Source: GWC2-37-13 sp964564535 (GTDB lineage Bacteria > Patescibacteriota > Microgenomatia > UBA1406 > GWC2-37-13). From it: 36,458 nt of DNA. Of this stretch, positions 1 through 7,267 are shown piece after piece. The position numbers were made by a program, and so were the translations under genes. Where the stretch lies: positions 1-36,458 of the forward strand of contig CAZMBH010000003.1 in the NCBI GenBank assembly GCA_964564535.1, read 5' to 3'. Below the pieces are notes generated by a model. The model had not been told where the DNA came from and searched no databases. It was given only the letters and a program-made list of their open reading frames with translations. How positions within the stretch are numbered: the stretch's first letter is position 1; each line of letters begins with the position of its first letter.

Positions 1-2
1 CA

Positions 3-104
3 TTTCGTGTAGAAATGCGTGATATTAATCGTAATAATCAATCGACACTAAATAATCACGAATCAAGGATAGCTCAACTTGAATACACAAATAAAATAAC
101 GTAA
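3..104 (+). CDS. C-terminal fragment of a coiled-coil protein (5' end outside window)
   Basis: An open frame runs from the window edge to a TAA at 102-104, giving about 33 residues. The fragment is polar, rich in Asn, Glu and Arg, and ends with a heptad-like segment (HESRIAQLE), as in the last helix of a coiled coil. The start lies outside the window, so length and function cannot be judged. It points towards the minus-strand gene ending at 173, so the two converge on the short region 105-172. It could be a small structural or phage-like protein, but nothing seen here decides this. Confidence 0.4.
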   Translation, partial: FRVEMRDINRNNQSTLNNHESRIAQLEYTNKIT

Positions 105-121
105 TTTACCTTAAATTGTCC

Positions 122-147
122 GTTCCCCGTGAAGACGGGGGGATTCA
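122..147. repeat. GC-rich hairpin, possible diverged copy of repeat family A
   Basis: CCCCGT-GAAG-ACGGGG forms a perfect 6-base-pair stem with a four-base loop in otherwise AT-rich DNA. Read on the minus strand the loop is CTTC and the flanks resemble family A (7145-7172, also loop CTTC). It sits between two convergent genes but has no T tract on either side, so an intrinsic terminator is not well supported. Confidence 0.45.
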
Positions 148-172
148 AGCGAAAGAATAGGAAGTTTTTATT

Positions 173-1000
173 CTATTTAACTAATTTCTTGTATTTTCTA
201 AAAAAGAATAAGTTAACAATTATTGTTGGGAACATAAATAATGATCCTAAGATAGCCAGATCATATATTTGAAAATTTATTGCCTTAAAACAAAAAGATA
301 AAGCTAAAAGTCCGTAACCTAAAACTGGAATAATAAAAATAGATTTATTGTAATTTGTTTCTTTTTCAGGAAAAAAATATTCTAATATTCTAAATATTGT
401 TGTAACAATAATTGTCACGATAAACCAACCAATAAAATTTCCAATAGGTACTCCGAAGTATTGCCCACCTTCTAACCATTTCCAACTTCCCGATTTAACT
501 GCAATTGGATCCATAAATAAGTCAAGGGCAACAACAACTAAACCATCAAATGCAATTGTTGAGAGTAACAACCAAAAATTTCGTGTTTTAAAATTAGGCT
601 TTTCTCGTTTTAACCAAAATAAAAAAGAGTTAGTAATTGAGTAACCTGTGTAAATAAATACGGCCCAAAAAAGAATTACATTTATTGGAACATTAAATAG
701 TGTTATTTGAGATTTATAAATATAATGCCCCCCAAAAAATGTTCCGTCTTTTAGTCCAATGTACTCCATAATTGTTCCTATTGATGCTGCAAGAAATATG
801 AATAGAATTGACCTTTTTAAAGATAAAGCTATCAAAGAATGCAGTATTAATATAACTACAGGTAATCCAAAAAATAATAATCTAAACCAAAAATAATCTT
901 CTTCAAAATTTATTCCTCTTAAATCACGAGCTATTTTTATAGCAATTATAAAGATAAGAAAAAAGAAAACTTTCCATAACAAATCTTCAAGCTTCTTCAT
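173..1000 (-). CDS. CruF-like carotenoid biosynthesis membrane protein (DUF422 family)
   Basis: The 275-residue protein is almost entirely hydrophobic, with about seven or eight membrane segments. It carries the features I associate with the CruF/bisanhydrobacterioruberin hydratase family: a GTIMEYIG...FGGHYIY block near 75-95, DLFMDP at 160-165, a Trp pair near 173-175, and FGVPIGNFIGW at 182-192. Known members hydrate the psi ends of C40/C50 carotenoids in the membrane. Here no other carotenoid gene is visible nearby, so the substrate is open. It lies downstream of mltG on the same strand, separated by 61 bases that hold a palindromic repeat. A TAAAAT hexamer ends seven bases before its ATG. 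Family placement is from motif memory, not a search. Confidence 0.72.
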   Translation of the reverse strand: MKKLEDLLWKVFFFLIFIIAIKIARDLRGINFEEDYFWFRLLFFGLPVVILILHSLIALSLKRSILFIFLAASIGTIMEYIGLKDGTFFGGHYIYKSQITLFNVPINVILFWAVFIYTGYSITNSFLFWLKREKPNFKTRNFWLLLSTIAFDGLVVVALDLFMDPIAVKSGSWKWLEGGQYFGVPIGNFIGWFIVTIIVTTIFRILEYFFPEKETNYNKSIFIIPVLGYGLLALSFCFKAINFQIYDLAILGSLFMFPTIIVNLFFFRKYKKLVK

Positions 1001-1029
1001 AAAATTATTTTAATCTATAGATATTGATC

Positions 1030-1057
1030 CTGGATTCCCGCCTCCGCGGGAATGACA
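1030..1057. repeat. Palindromic repeat family A, copy 1 (intergenic)
   Basis: A 28-base element CTGGATTCCC...GGGAATGACA with an 8-base-pair perfect stem (ATTCCCGC/GCGGGAAT) and a CTCC loop. It is identical base for base to the copy inside murD at 20593-20620. It lies between the 3' end of mltG and the start of the CruF-like gene. It has no following T run. Confidence 0.85.
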
Positions 1058-1061
1058 ATTG

Positions 1062-2018
1062 CTATCTTAAATATTTCGATACGTTAGCCTCATGCTCTTC
1101 AAGTGTAACTGAATAGTGCATGACGCCGTTGTTATCGGTTAGGTAATACCAATAAGGTGTTTTTGGATTGGCATTGAGAACAGCTTCTATCGAGGACAGG
1201 CTAGGATTGCATATCGGCTCTGGCGGCAAACCTTTATTTTTATAAGTATTATAGGGAGAGTCAATCTTTTTGTCCTCATCAGTCAAATTATTTTTCCACC
1301 AAGTTTTTTCCAAAGGCTGATATCCGAGAACGTATTGAAGGGTAGCATCCAAGTCAAGCGGCCAATCGGCCTGGTATCTTTTTAAAATAATACCAGCTAT
1401 TTTTTCTCTCGTTGCGGGTTGTCTTGCCTCACGTTCAACAAGAGATGCCAAAATCAAAACTTCCTTTTCAGTTAGCTTTGATTTTTTGTTGATTGTTTTA
1501 ATTACATTTACAAATTTACTATTGTTTTTAATGATCGAAACCACAGTATCCATTGTGGCATTTTTAGGAATCATATATGTATCAGGAAATATATATCCTT
1601 CCTTAGTAGATCTGACAACTTCAATTTCAGGAATATCAAGTGTTTTGGAAATTATTTGAGCCATTTCTTCTTTTCGCATTCCTTCAATTAATGTAATTTG
1701 AATATCAAGAGTTCCGTGGGTTAAGGTATTTGCGACTACATCCGCACTCATATTTGGGGAAAGTCGGAATTCTCCAGCTTGAATTTTTCGTTCAATTCCC
1801 AGTTTTCTGACTACCAAATAGAAAACAATTTTATTTCTGATAAGACCTTCGTTATCCAAGTTATTGACAATAGCATCGAGGGGTTCATCTTGTTTGACTA
1901 CAAACATCTTCGAAGATGAATTATTTTTGTTGACAGGCAATGATCCTTCTTTATAGAAAAGGTAAAATGAAACGGAAACAACAACAAATAATAAAAATAA
2001 TATATTTGTTTTTTTCAT
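1062..2018 (-). CDS. mltG: Endolytic murein transglycosylase MltG (YceG-like)
   Basis: MltG cuts nascent glycan strands at the membrane and is thought to set their length. The 318-residue product has an N-terminal membrane anchor (about 5-21), a LysM-like part near 38-105, and the YceG catalytic domain. The core motif ASLVEREA at 191-198 places the predicted catalytic Glu at 195, and the C-terminal NKGLPPEPICNPS and NPKTPYWYYL blocks are typical of the family. Its ATG overlaps the stop of the phosphorylase gene upstream in an ATGA arrangement at 2015-2018, which indicates translational coupling in a murJ-phosphorylase-mltG operon. Family identity is firm; the length is slightly short for the family. 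Confidence 0.93.
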   Translation of the reverse strand: MKKTNILFLLFVVVSVSFYLFYKEGSLPVNKNNSSSKMFVVKQDEPLDAIVNNLDNEGLIRNKIVFYLVVRKLGIERKIQAGEFRLSPNMSADVVANTLTHGTLDIQITLIEGMRKEEMAQIISKTLDIPEIEVVRSTKEGYIFPDTYMIPKNATMDTVVSIIKNNSKFVNVIKTINKKSKLTEKEVLILASLVEREARQPATREKIAGIILKRYQADWPLDLDATLQYVLGYQPLEKTWWKNNLTDEDKKIDSPYNTYKNKGLPPEPICNPSLSSIEAVLNANPKTPYWYYLTDNNGVMHYSVTLEEHEANVSKYLR

Positions 2019-3271
2019 TCGATTTTAAAAATTGGTAAATTCTTCAAAGTTGCTTCGGCTTCCTTTAATCTATATTTATCTTCTGAATATAACGTGAAAA
2101 TAGGCTCGTTTTTACTGACAGAATGATCTAATTTTTTTAATAGATAAATTCCTGCTTTTTTATCGTTAGGCGAACCTAATATTTTTGCTATCGTACTTAG
2201 ATTATGATTGTTTATATCTTTAATTTTACCAGATGTATGGGAGCGGTAATCAAACTTATTTTTAGCTAATATTAAAGATTCAGAACTAATCTTATGATCA
2301 CCGCCTTGAGCTTTAACGATTTCCCGAAATTTTTTAAGAGCTACACCCGATTCAAGAATTTTTTTTGCTTCGTCTTCACCATTCTTGTTAACCTTTTTTT
2401 CTTTATAACAAAGATCTAATAATTTTCCAGCCAACCGTAATGATTTTGCTTCAAGCCGAAGCGGCCGGTCTGTTTTTTGCTCCAATACATACAAAACGTC
2501 ACGCGCTTCAAGAATCGGGCCGATACCACGTCCGGCCGGCTCTAATGTCTCGTTAACATCGCAGATAACTTTAATACCAAAATGAGCCGCTAAATTTTCA
2601 AATTTCCTAGCTACATTTTCTCCTTCGGAAAAACGGTGAATTTTAGCGGTTTTTCCAATGGGTATGTCCAAAACTAAATGAGTCGTTCCGGCAGCAATTT
2701 TTTTGGCCATTACGGAAATAATTATTTTATCGAACGACTCAAAAGATAAGGGTTCTTCAACACGGATAATAATATCATCAGCAGGTGCAATTCCTAATTT
2801 TCCGTTCCAAGCAATGCAGCCGCCAACTTCCTTAACAATTTTTGTAATTTGTTTCGGGGTAAATTCGACTGATGCAATCGCCTCCATTACGTCTGCAGTT
2901 CCAGCCGGAGTAGTGATGGCCCGTGATGAGATTTTTGGAATTTGAAATCCTGCCGCGGCGATAATAGGTACAATTATCATTGTTGTCCTGGTACCGGCAA
3001 TCCCGCCTACCGAATGTTTATCGGCAACAATGCCCTTAAACTTAAGTTTATTTCCAGTTTCGACCATCGCTTTGGTAAAAAAATACAGTTCTTGAGGACT
3101 GTAACCTTCTTTAAAAGAGGAAGCAACAAAATATGTTGTTAAAACATCACTCAATTTTTCATGAGCGATCTCATCCATTACGGCAAAAGTTTCCCGGTAG
3201 CTTAGCTTTTTACCAAGAAGTTTTTTCTGAATTGCACTGATAGCTACAAGTTTTTCTTTGTCATCATTCAT
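2015..3271 (-). CDS. deoA: AMP phosphorylase-type / thymidine phosphorylase family enzyme
   Basis: The 418-residue protein belongs to the nucleoside phosphorylase family II. KHSVGG at 85-90 is the phosphate-binding loop, and SSRAITTPAGTAD at 115-127 is closer to archaeal AMP phosphorylases than to the SGRGLGHTGGT of bacterial thymidine phosphorylases. Archaeal AMP phosphorylases (about 500 residues) phosphorolyse nucleoside monophosphates to ribose-1,5-bisphosphate, which feeds form II/III RuBisCO; many CPR genomes encode this route. Here the extra N-terminal domain of about 80 residues is absent and the protein starts directly with the helical domain. It overlaps murJ by eight bases and mltG by four, so it is in an operon with cell-wall genes. 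Whether the substrate is AMP or a nucleoside cannot be decided from sequence alone. Confidence 0.85.
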   Translation of the reverse strand: MNDDKEKLVAISAIQKKLLGKKLSYRETFAVMDEIAHEKLSDVLTTYFVASSFKEGYSPQELYFFTKAMVETGNKLKFKGIVADKHSVGGIAGTRTTMIIVPIIAAAGFQIPKISSRAITTPAGTADVMEAIASVEFTPKQITKIVKEVGGCIAWNGKLGIAPADDIIIRVEEPLSFESFDKIIISVMAKKIAAGTTHLVLDIPIGKTAKIHRFSEGENVARKFENLAAHFGIKVICDVNETLEPAGRGIGPILEARDVLYVLEQKTDRPLRLEAKSLRLAGKLLDLCYKEKKVNKNGEDEAKKILESGVALKKFREIVKAQGGDHKISSESLILAKNKFDYRSHTSGKIKDINNHNLSTIAKILGSPNDKKAGIYLLKKLDHSVSKNEPIFTLYSEDKYRLKEAEATLKNLPIFKIE

Positions 3272-4892
3272 ATTGGATATAAATTTCTGTAAACTTTTTC
3301 TGATACTCTTTTATTTTTGTTATAAGAGACGTTAATAAGTAAATCTCTTTTAGATTAAACAACCATGATAAGAATAAGTATAGTATAAAATGGATTGAAG
3401 CAACCGAGGCAAGTAGTAAAAAAACATTGATAGTTCTGCTGGTATCAAATATTAGACCATCTAAGAATTTCATTGAAAAATAACTGACAAAACCAGCCAA
3501 AAAAGCAGAAAAAAACATTTTCCCAATTTCTACAAAAACGCTTTTTAATCCTAAACCATTAAGGCGTGCCGAAATAATTATAAATAGAAGTGAGGAATTA
3601 ATAATCATGCTGACTGAAAATGAAAGGGCTAAGGACCAAACAGGTAAGTGGAATATAAAAATAGATAATAAACTCAAAGAGGTATTAACAAAAATTGAAA
3701 AAATACTAACATAAAATGGGGTCCGGCTATCATGCATACTATAAAAGCAACGTGTCAAAAAATAATAGCAGCCGTGGAATGGAAGCGAAATCGAAAAGTA
3801 AGAAAGGGTAACGGCGGTTGAAACGGTTGCTTCCCAATCAAACTTCTGTCCGCCAAAAAATAAACGGACTAATGGAGTCCGGGCAAAAATAAAAAAGATG
3901 GCGATCGGAATGGTAAGGTAAAATAAATTTAATAATGAGTCAGAAATAATTTTTTTAAATTCTTCAATCTTTTTTTCCTGAAACATCTCCGTCAAATACG
4001 GAAGAGAAGCTTGACCAAAAGCGATTCCTATAACAGAAACAGGCAATAACTGTAAATGTTGGGCTAAATAAAAAAAAGTATAGGCTCCGGATCCTAAAAA
4101 AGTCGTCAATGTTAAGTCTATAGTTGCGTCAATCTGAGCAACAATGACCGTAAAGGCTCTTGGAATGACCATTTTAATAAATTCTGATAAGCCTTTAGTT
4201 CTTTTCAAAACAAATTGATAGTTAAAATCCGAGTTAAAAAAAAGTGGAATTTGAATCGCAAAAAGAAAAAAAGCGCCGATAACAACACCCCAAATTGGAG
4301 CTAAAAGAAACAAAGTCGGATAAAGGAATATGGTTGTTAGTATGATTGCTAAATTGTAGACAATCGGTGCTAAAGCTGACAGAAAAAAGGTTTTGTTTGC
4401 TTGACCGATTCCGGTTAGAAAGTTGCCTAAGACAAAAAACGGTAGCTGGCCTAAAAGTAGCAGTCTTGACAGGCTAATTATTTTTTCCATTTTTGCCAAA
4501 TCATAGCCTGGAGTTAAGGCTGGAATGATCTGATTTAGAAAAAGGGAAACAACAACGACAAAAACCGTTAATAAAATAAAAATTAGATTGATGATCGAGG
4601 AAATGTTCTCAGATAGTTCTTTTTTGTTGGCTTTATATTTGACATATATCGGAATAAAAGTGGATGTTAACGCCCCAGTAATCAGAATTTCAAAAATAAT
4701 ATCGGGTATCCGGAATGAAGCAAAAAATATATCCAGTTCTTCCTTATTAAAATAACCTGCCAAAATCCTATACCTCAAGAAGCCGGAAAGGCTTGTCAGA
4801 ACAATCATAAAGGACAACAAAACAGCTGAAGAAAAAATACTTTTTTGCTTTGTAAAAATGAAGTCCTGGGTTTTTTTTAATAATCTTTCCAT
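3264..4892 (-). CDS. murJ: Lipid II flippase MurJ (MviN)
   Basis: MurJ moves lipid II across the cytoplasmic membrane. The 542-residue protein is highly hydrophobic with about 14 predicted membrane segments, matching the MOP-superfamily fold, and starts with the family-typical segment containing SGFLRYRILAGYFN and DIFFASFRIPDI. It is the first gene of the minus-strand operon with the phosphorylase and mltG. The start ATG at 4892 is preceded on the minus strand by TATAAT (4905-4900) ending eight bases before the ATG, with no Shine-Dalgarno. The gene is divergent from the small ORF at 4952, so the 59-base gap must hold two promoters. Confidence 0.94.
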   Translation of the reverse strand: MERLLKKTQDFIFTKQKSIFSSAVLLSFMIVLTSLSGFLRYRILAGYFNKEELDIFFASFRIPDIIFEILITGALTSTFIPIYVKYKANKKELSENISSIINLIFILLTVFVVVVSLFLNQIIPALTPGYDLAKMEKIISLSRLLLLGQLPFFVLGNFLTGIGQANKTFFLSALAPIVYNLAIILTTIFLYPTLFLLAPIWGVVIGAFFLFAIQIPLFFNSDFNYQFVLKRTKGLSEFIKMVIPRAFTVIVAQIDATIDLTLTTFLGSGAYTFFYLAQHLQLLPVSVIGIAFGQASLPYLTEMFQEKKIEEFKKIISDSLLNLFYLTIPIAIFFIFARTPLVRLFFGGQKFDWEATVSTAVTLSYFSISLPFHGCYYFLTRCFYSMHDSRTPFYVSIFSIFVNTSLSLLSIFIFHLPVWSLALSFSVSMIINSSLLFIIISARLNGLGLKSVFVEIGKMFFSAFLAGFVSYFSMKFLDGLIFDTSRTINVFLLLASVASIHFILYLFLSWLFNLKEIYLLTSLITKIKEYQKKFTEIYIQYE

Positions 4893-4899
4893 CGTTCAT

Positions 4900-4905
4900 A
4901 TTATA
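4900..4905 (-). promoter_or_regulatory. -10-like element of murJ, eight bases before the ATG
   Basis: TATAAT on the minus strand ends eight bases before the murJ start codon. A normal transcription start seven bases past the -10 would fall one base before the ATG. No convincing -35 is seen. Confidence 0.5.
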
Positions 4906-4913
4906 ACTTAAAT

Positions 4914-4943
4914 TTGACTATTGATTTATATATTTGTTAGAAT
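4914..4943 (+). promoter_or_regulatory. Promoter of the small ORF/PIN module
   Basis: TTGACT (4914-4919) and TAGAAT (4938-4943) are separated by 18 bases, and the -10 ends nine bases before the ATG at 4952. This is a good sigma-70-type promoter that would give a nearly leaderless message. It faces away from murJ. Confidence 0.6.
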
Positions 4944-4951
4944 GAATAAGT

Positions 4952-5140
4952 ATGACTAAAAGAATAATTGAGTTGGAAAAAGAATTGAGAAAAAAAACAG
5001 GCGAAGATAAGATAGTTATTGGTGTGCCTGAAAATATAAAACCTAGAAAATTTAATAAGGCTGAATTTATAAAAGCTGCTAAAGAAGTTAAATCGATTTT
5101 TGATGAAGAAAATACCAACAACTACACTTACGCTGGTTAA
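4952..5140 (+). CDS. Small protein, possible antitoxin partner of the PIN protein
   Basis: A 62-residue charged protein with an N-terminal helix (IIELEKELRKKTGED) and a C-terminal acidic helix. I recognise no family. Its last 38 bases overlap the following PIN-domain gene, the usual order and coupling for a VapBC-type antitoxin-toxin pair (small gene first). It has its own promoter ending nine bases before the ATG. No clear DNA-binding motif (AbrB, RHH or HTH) is visible, which is the main reason for caution: it could simply be a short hypothetical coupled to the PIN gene. Confidence 0.55.
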   Translation: MTKRIIELEKELRKKTGEDKIVIGVPENIKPRKFNKAEFIKAAKEVKSIFDEENTNNYTYAG

Positions 5141-5666
5141 AACAGAATTAGAAGATTTTTTGGCCAAATTAAAACAAAAACATATTTTAGTTGATACTAA
5201 TTTTTTGATTGACGCCAGTAGAAATCAAGAATGTTTTTCTCACATAATTGATTCTTTTAAAAAAAATAATTTTACGCTAGTCACGATTGACGGTGTTTAT
5301 CATGAATTCATTAAAGGTAGGGGAAGTCTGGAAAATTATAAATTAACAACTGGATACTATCAAAAAATAATTGATGGAGAAATCCCATTTGACAAGTCAA
5401 TAAAAGATAATTCTAATATTCTGACAAAGATATTATTAAAAAGAAGTGCCCAAATTAGTTATGTAGATATTTTACTTTTAGCCACATTAATGAAATACAG
5501 TTTGAGTATGTATTTATTATCCAAGGATAAATCTGATATCCCAGTTTATTTATTTCCGATCGAGGCAACTATTCCCATTGATTCTGGCGAAACCAATTAT
5601 TTTTATTCAATTTATTCGTTTAGTCCAATAAATTACGAAAAACAACTAGAATATCTTCTTAAATAG
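5103..5666 (+). CDS. PIN-domain protein, putative ribonuclease (toxin-like)
   Basis: The 187-residue protein has the acidic residues of the PIN nuclease fold in order: D31 in LVDTNFLID, E68 in YHEFIKG, D122 in SYVDILLLATL, and D142 in LSKDKSDIP. PIN domains are Mg-dependent single-strand ribonucleases, and many are VapC toxins. This one is longer than a typical VapC (about 130-140 residues), with an N-terminal helix of about 25 residues and an added C-terminal segment after 150. I chose the ATG at 5103 over the TTG just upstream. It overlaps the small gene at 4952 by 38 bases. A toxin role is inference from gene pairing; an RNA-processing role is possible. Confidence 0.72.
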   Translation: MKKIPTTTLTLVKTELEDFLAKLKQKHILVDTNFLIDASRNQECFSHIIDSFKKNNFTLVTIDGVYHEFIKGRGSLENYKLTTGYYQKIIDGEIPFDKSIKDNSNILTKILLKRSAQISYVDILLLATLMKYSLSMYLLSKDKSDIPVYLFPIEATIPIDSGETNYFYSIYSFSPINYEKQLEYLLK

Positions 5667-5687
5667 TATTTTTAAAATCTTCTTTGA

Positions 5688-5693
5688 TATACT
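5688..5693 (+). promoter_or_regulatory. -10-like element of the unknown gene at 5700
   Basis: TATACT ends seven bases before the ATG at 5700, which would place transcription start on the A of the ATG. No Shine-Dalgarno is present. Confidence 0.4.
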
Positions 5694-5699
5694 AACTCT

Positions 5700-6356
5700 A
5701 TGCAAGAAATGGCAATTAACATGGCAGGTCAACATTTGAATTTTTCAGGTTATAAAACCATTAGTACAGATCTAGCTAAGGGTACGGGGGTTGTGAGTGC
5801 TGAAAAAGGAGAAAAGCCGGGAAATTCGTTCGGATTTGCAAAAGATATAAATAAGTTTATAAATAGAGTTGCAGTTGAAAGAAATTCTGGACCAACAGTA
5901 AATGTGTTTTGGTTAAAAGATAATTTAGTCAAAGATACTATATTTATTCAAGTACCACTCATGCCAGATGGTTTACAAAGTTCATTAGCAATTACTTTAC
6001 AAACGGATCCAAAAACTAGGGAAATAATCATGCGATTATTAACTGCGCCTGGAATAACTCAAGAGGCTTTAAAAGAATATATAACCGCCCTTCTTGATCC
6101 AAGCGGTTCAAAGATTGACCCAGAAAAAATAAATGCAAATAAAATCGCAAGTCTTCTAAATTCAGGAAATAAATTGGCTTTGGACGCAACAAAACGAGGA
6201 ACGATCCCTTTTTCTGACAAATTAGCAGAGCCATTTAAATCACAAATTAACATAGTAACTTTAGATCATCAAAAAGAAGCAGTAACTGACTTGGGGGGGG
6301 GCACTGACTTCTACTCCATTAATGCCAGAAATGGCAAAAAGAACAAAAAAAATTGA
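5700..6356 (+). CDS. Unrecognised protein, 5' part of a gene split at a G9 tract
   Basis: A 218-residue protein of no family I recognise, without signal peptide or membrane segment. The body (1-200) looks like a normal soluble protein, but its last 17 residues after the G run at 6293-6301 are low-complexity (ending NGKKNKKN) and look like frame-shifted read-through. Removing one G continues this frame directly into the next gene (6322-7125), giving one protein of about 475 residues. The 3' frame is open only from 6286, so the overlap is 71 bases and the G tract lies inside it. I infer a single gene, either phase-variable, programmed to slip, or carrying a sequencing error. Confidence 0.6.
   Translation: MQEMAINMAGQHLNFSGYKTISTDLAKGTGVVSAEKGEKPGNSFGFAKDINKFINRVAVERNSGPTVNVFWLKDNLVKDTIFIQVPLMPDGLQSSLAITLQTDPKTREIIMRLLTAPGITQEALKEYITALLDPSGSKIDPEKINANKIASLLNSGNKLALDATKRGTIPFSDKLAEPFKSQINIVTLDHQKEAVTDLGGGTDFYSINARNGKKNKKN
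6293..6301 (+). other. Homopolymer tract of nine G at a frame junction
   Basis: Nine consecutive G in AT-rich sequence, at the point where the coding frame of 5700 must pass into that of 6322. Eight G would make a continuous frame. Such tracts are classical slippage sites and also common sequencing errors. Confidence 0.85.
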
Positions 6357-7125
6357 AGATGAAATTATAGCTCCACCTGTAAAGGAAAAAAAACAATCAA
6401 AAGAAGTTAAAACAAAAGATGAAGATCGATTACAGGAAATTGATGAATTAACGTCTGATAGAAAGATCCTTGGGAAGTTTGTGGGAGAAGTAAATATTCA
6501 TGGAGTACGAGTATCCGCTTCTGATTTTAACTTAAGGAATGAAAAAGATTTTTTTTCCTTATCAGACATGCGTACCTTCTCTGAGACGATGATAAAATTT
6601 GATCCTTCTAATCGTATGTATGCTTTTAATGAAGCCTGTTTCGCTGATGTAACAAATAAAACTAACAGATATTCTCCAGACGGGTTTGATTTCAACGATA
6701 GTGTCAGCTTTGCCTATCTTACAGACCCAACAGATCCTAAAATAACTAAATTAATGATTTCAGGTCTAAATAGTCAGGCGGACGTAAGTAGAAGGCCGAC
6801 TCGTTTATATCATTTATTTTGCGATGTTCCCTCACTTGAATTTAAAAAACTAGAAAAATTAATTAAAGAAAATCCAGAAAACGCAGAGAGATTTATTGAA
6901 ATCGTATTTGCAGGTTTAGATAATTCCAATGTTGGTAGGATCCCTGTAAAAAAAGTATCAATTATAGATATTGAAAAATATATACCACTGGGTGAGATGG
7001 ATGAAAAAAATAAAAGAGCGGAAAACTTGCTTTCATTCATGGAAAGAGCTAAATATAAAAAATTACTTGATAAAAATGCTATAAAAGTATTAGAGTTTTC
7101 TCATACGTTACCAGATTTTCATTAA
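6322..7125 (+). CDS. Unrecognised protein, 3' part of the gene split at the G9 tract
   Basis: The 267-residue frame starts with an extremely charged linker (about residues 5-45, Lys/Glu/Asp) and continues as a soluble domain of unknown family with ISGLNSQADVSRRPT and DNSNVGRIPVKK segments. Neither ATG at 6322 nor that at 6331 has a Shine-Dalgarno or a -10-like hexamer in front, unlike most first genes here. That supports translation from the upstream part (5700) by a frame change at the G tract. The charged stretch would then be an internal linker between two domains. Function unknown; it sits directly upstream of the dcw cluster but is separated from mraZ by a repeat and a strong promoter. 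Confidence 0.6.
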   Translation: MPEMAKRTKKIEDEIIAPPVKEKKQSKEVKTKDEDRLQEIDELTSDRKILGKFVGEVNIHGVRVSASDFNLRNEKDFFSLSDMRTFSETMIKFDPSNRMYAFNEACFADVTNKTNRYSPDGFDFNDSVSFAYLTDPTDPKITKLMISGLNSQADVSRRPTRLYHLFCDVPSLEFKKLEKLIKENPENAERFIEIVFAGLDNSNVGRIPVKKVSIIDIEKYIPLGEMDEKNKRAENLLSFMERAKYKKLLDKNAIKVLEFSHTLPDFH

Positions 7126-7144
7126 AATAAAAGGTAATTATAGA

Positions 7145-7172
7145 CTGGATCCCCTTCTTCAAGGGGATGACA
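7145..7172. repeat. Palindromic repeat family A, copy 2 (intergenic)
   Basis: CTGGATCCCC...GGGGATGACA with perfect stem ATCCCCTT/AAGGGGAT and loop CTTC (7149-7168). It shares outer bases and total length (28) with the copies at 1030, 20593 and 21098, but both stem arms differ in matching ways, so pairing is kept. It lies between the unknown gene and the mraZ promoter; no T run follows. Confidence 0.8.
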
Positions 7173-7214
7173 TCAACACAAATTTTAACAAGGTGATTTG
7201 TGGCGAAATACCTA

Positions 7215-7243
7215 TTGACAACCTGCTGAATTTGGTTAATAAT
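7215..7243 (+). promoter_or_regulatory. Promoter of the dcw cluster (mraZ)
   Basis: TTGACA (7215-7220) is a perfect -35; AATAAT (7238-7243), 17 bases later, matches the -10 at five of six positions. The predicted transcription start is about 7250, two bases before the mraZ ATG at 7252, so the message would be essentially leaderless. The -10 overlaps the TGG repeat array. Confidence 0.75.
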
Positions 7244-7267
7244 GGAATCATATGGTGTTTTTTGGTG
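7233..7267 (+). promoter_or_regulatory. Putative MraZ operator: four TGG repeats, 10-base period
   Basis: TGGTT (7233), TGGAA (7243), TGGTG (7253) and TGGTG (7263) recur at exactly ten bases, one helical turn. In E. coli, MraZ binds direct TGGGN repeats separated by five bases just upstream of its own gene. Here the array spans the -10 element and the mraZ start codon, so binding of MraZ would block transcription initiation. Operator function is inferred from this spacing and from the adjacent mraZ gene. Confidence 0.65.

Noticed and set aside
122..147. GC-rich hairpins (122, 1030, 7145, 12448, 18391) as rho-independent terminators
   Set aside because: None is followed by a T tract, several lie within coding sequence, and copies share sequence as well as structure; a repeat family explains them better.
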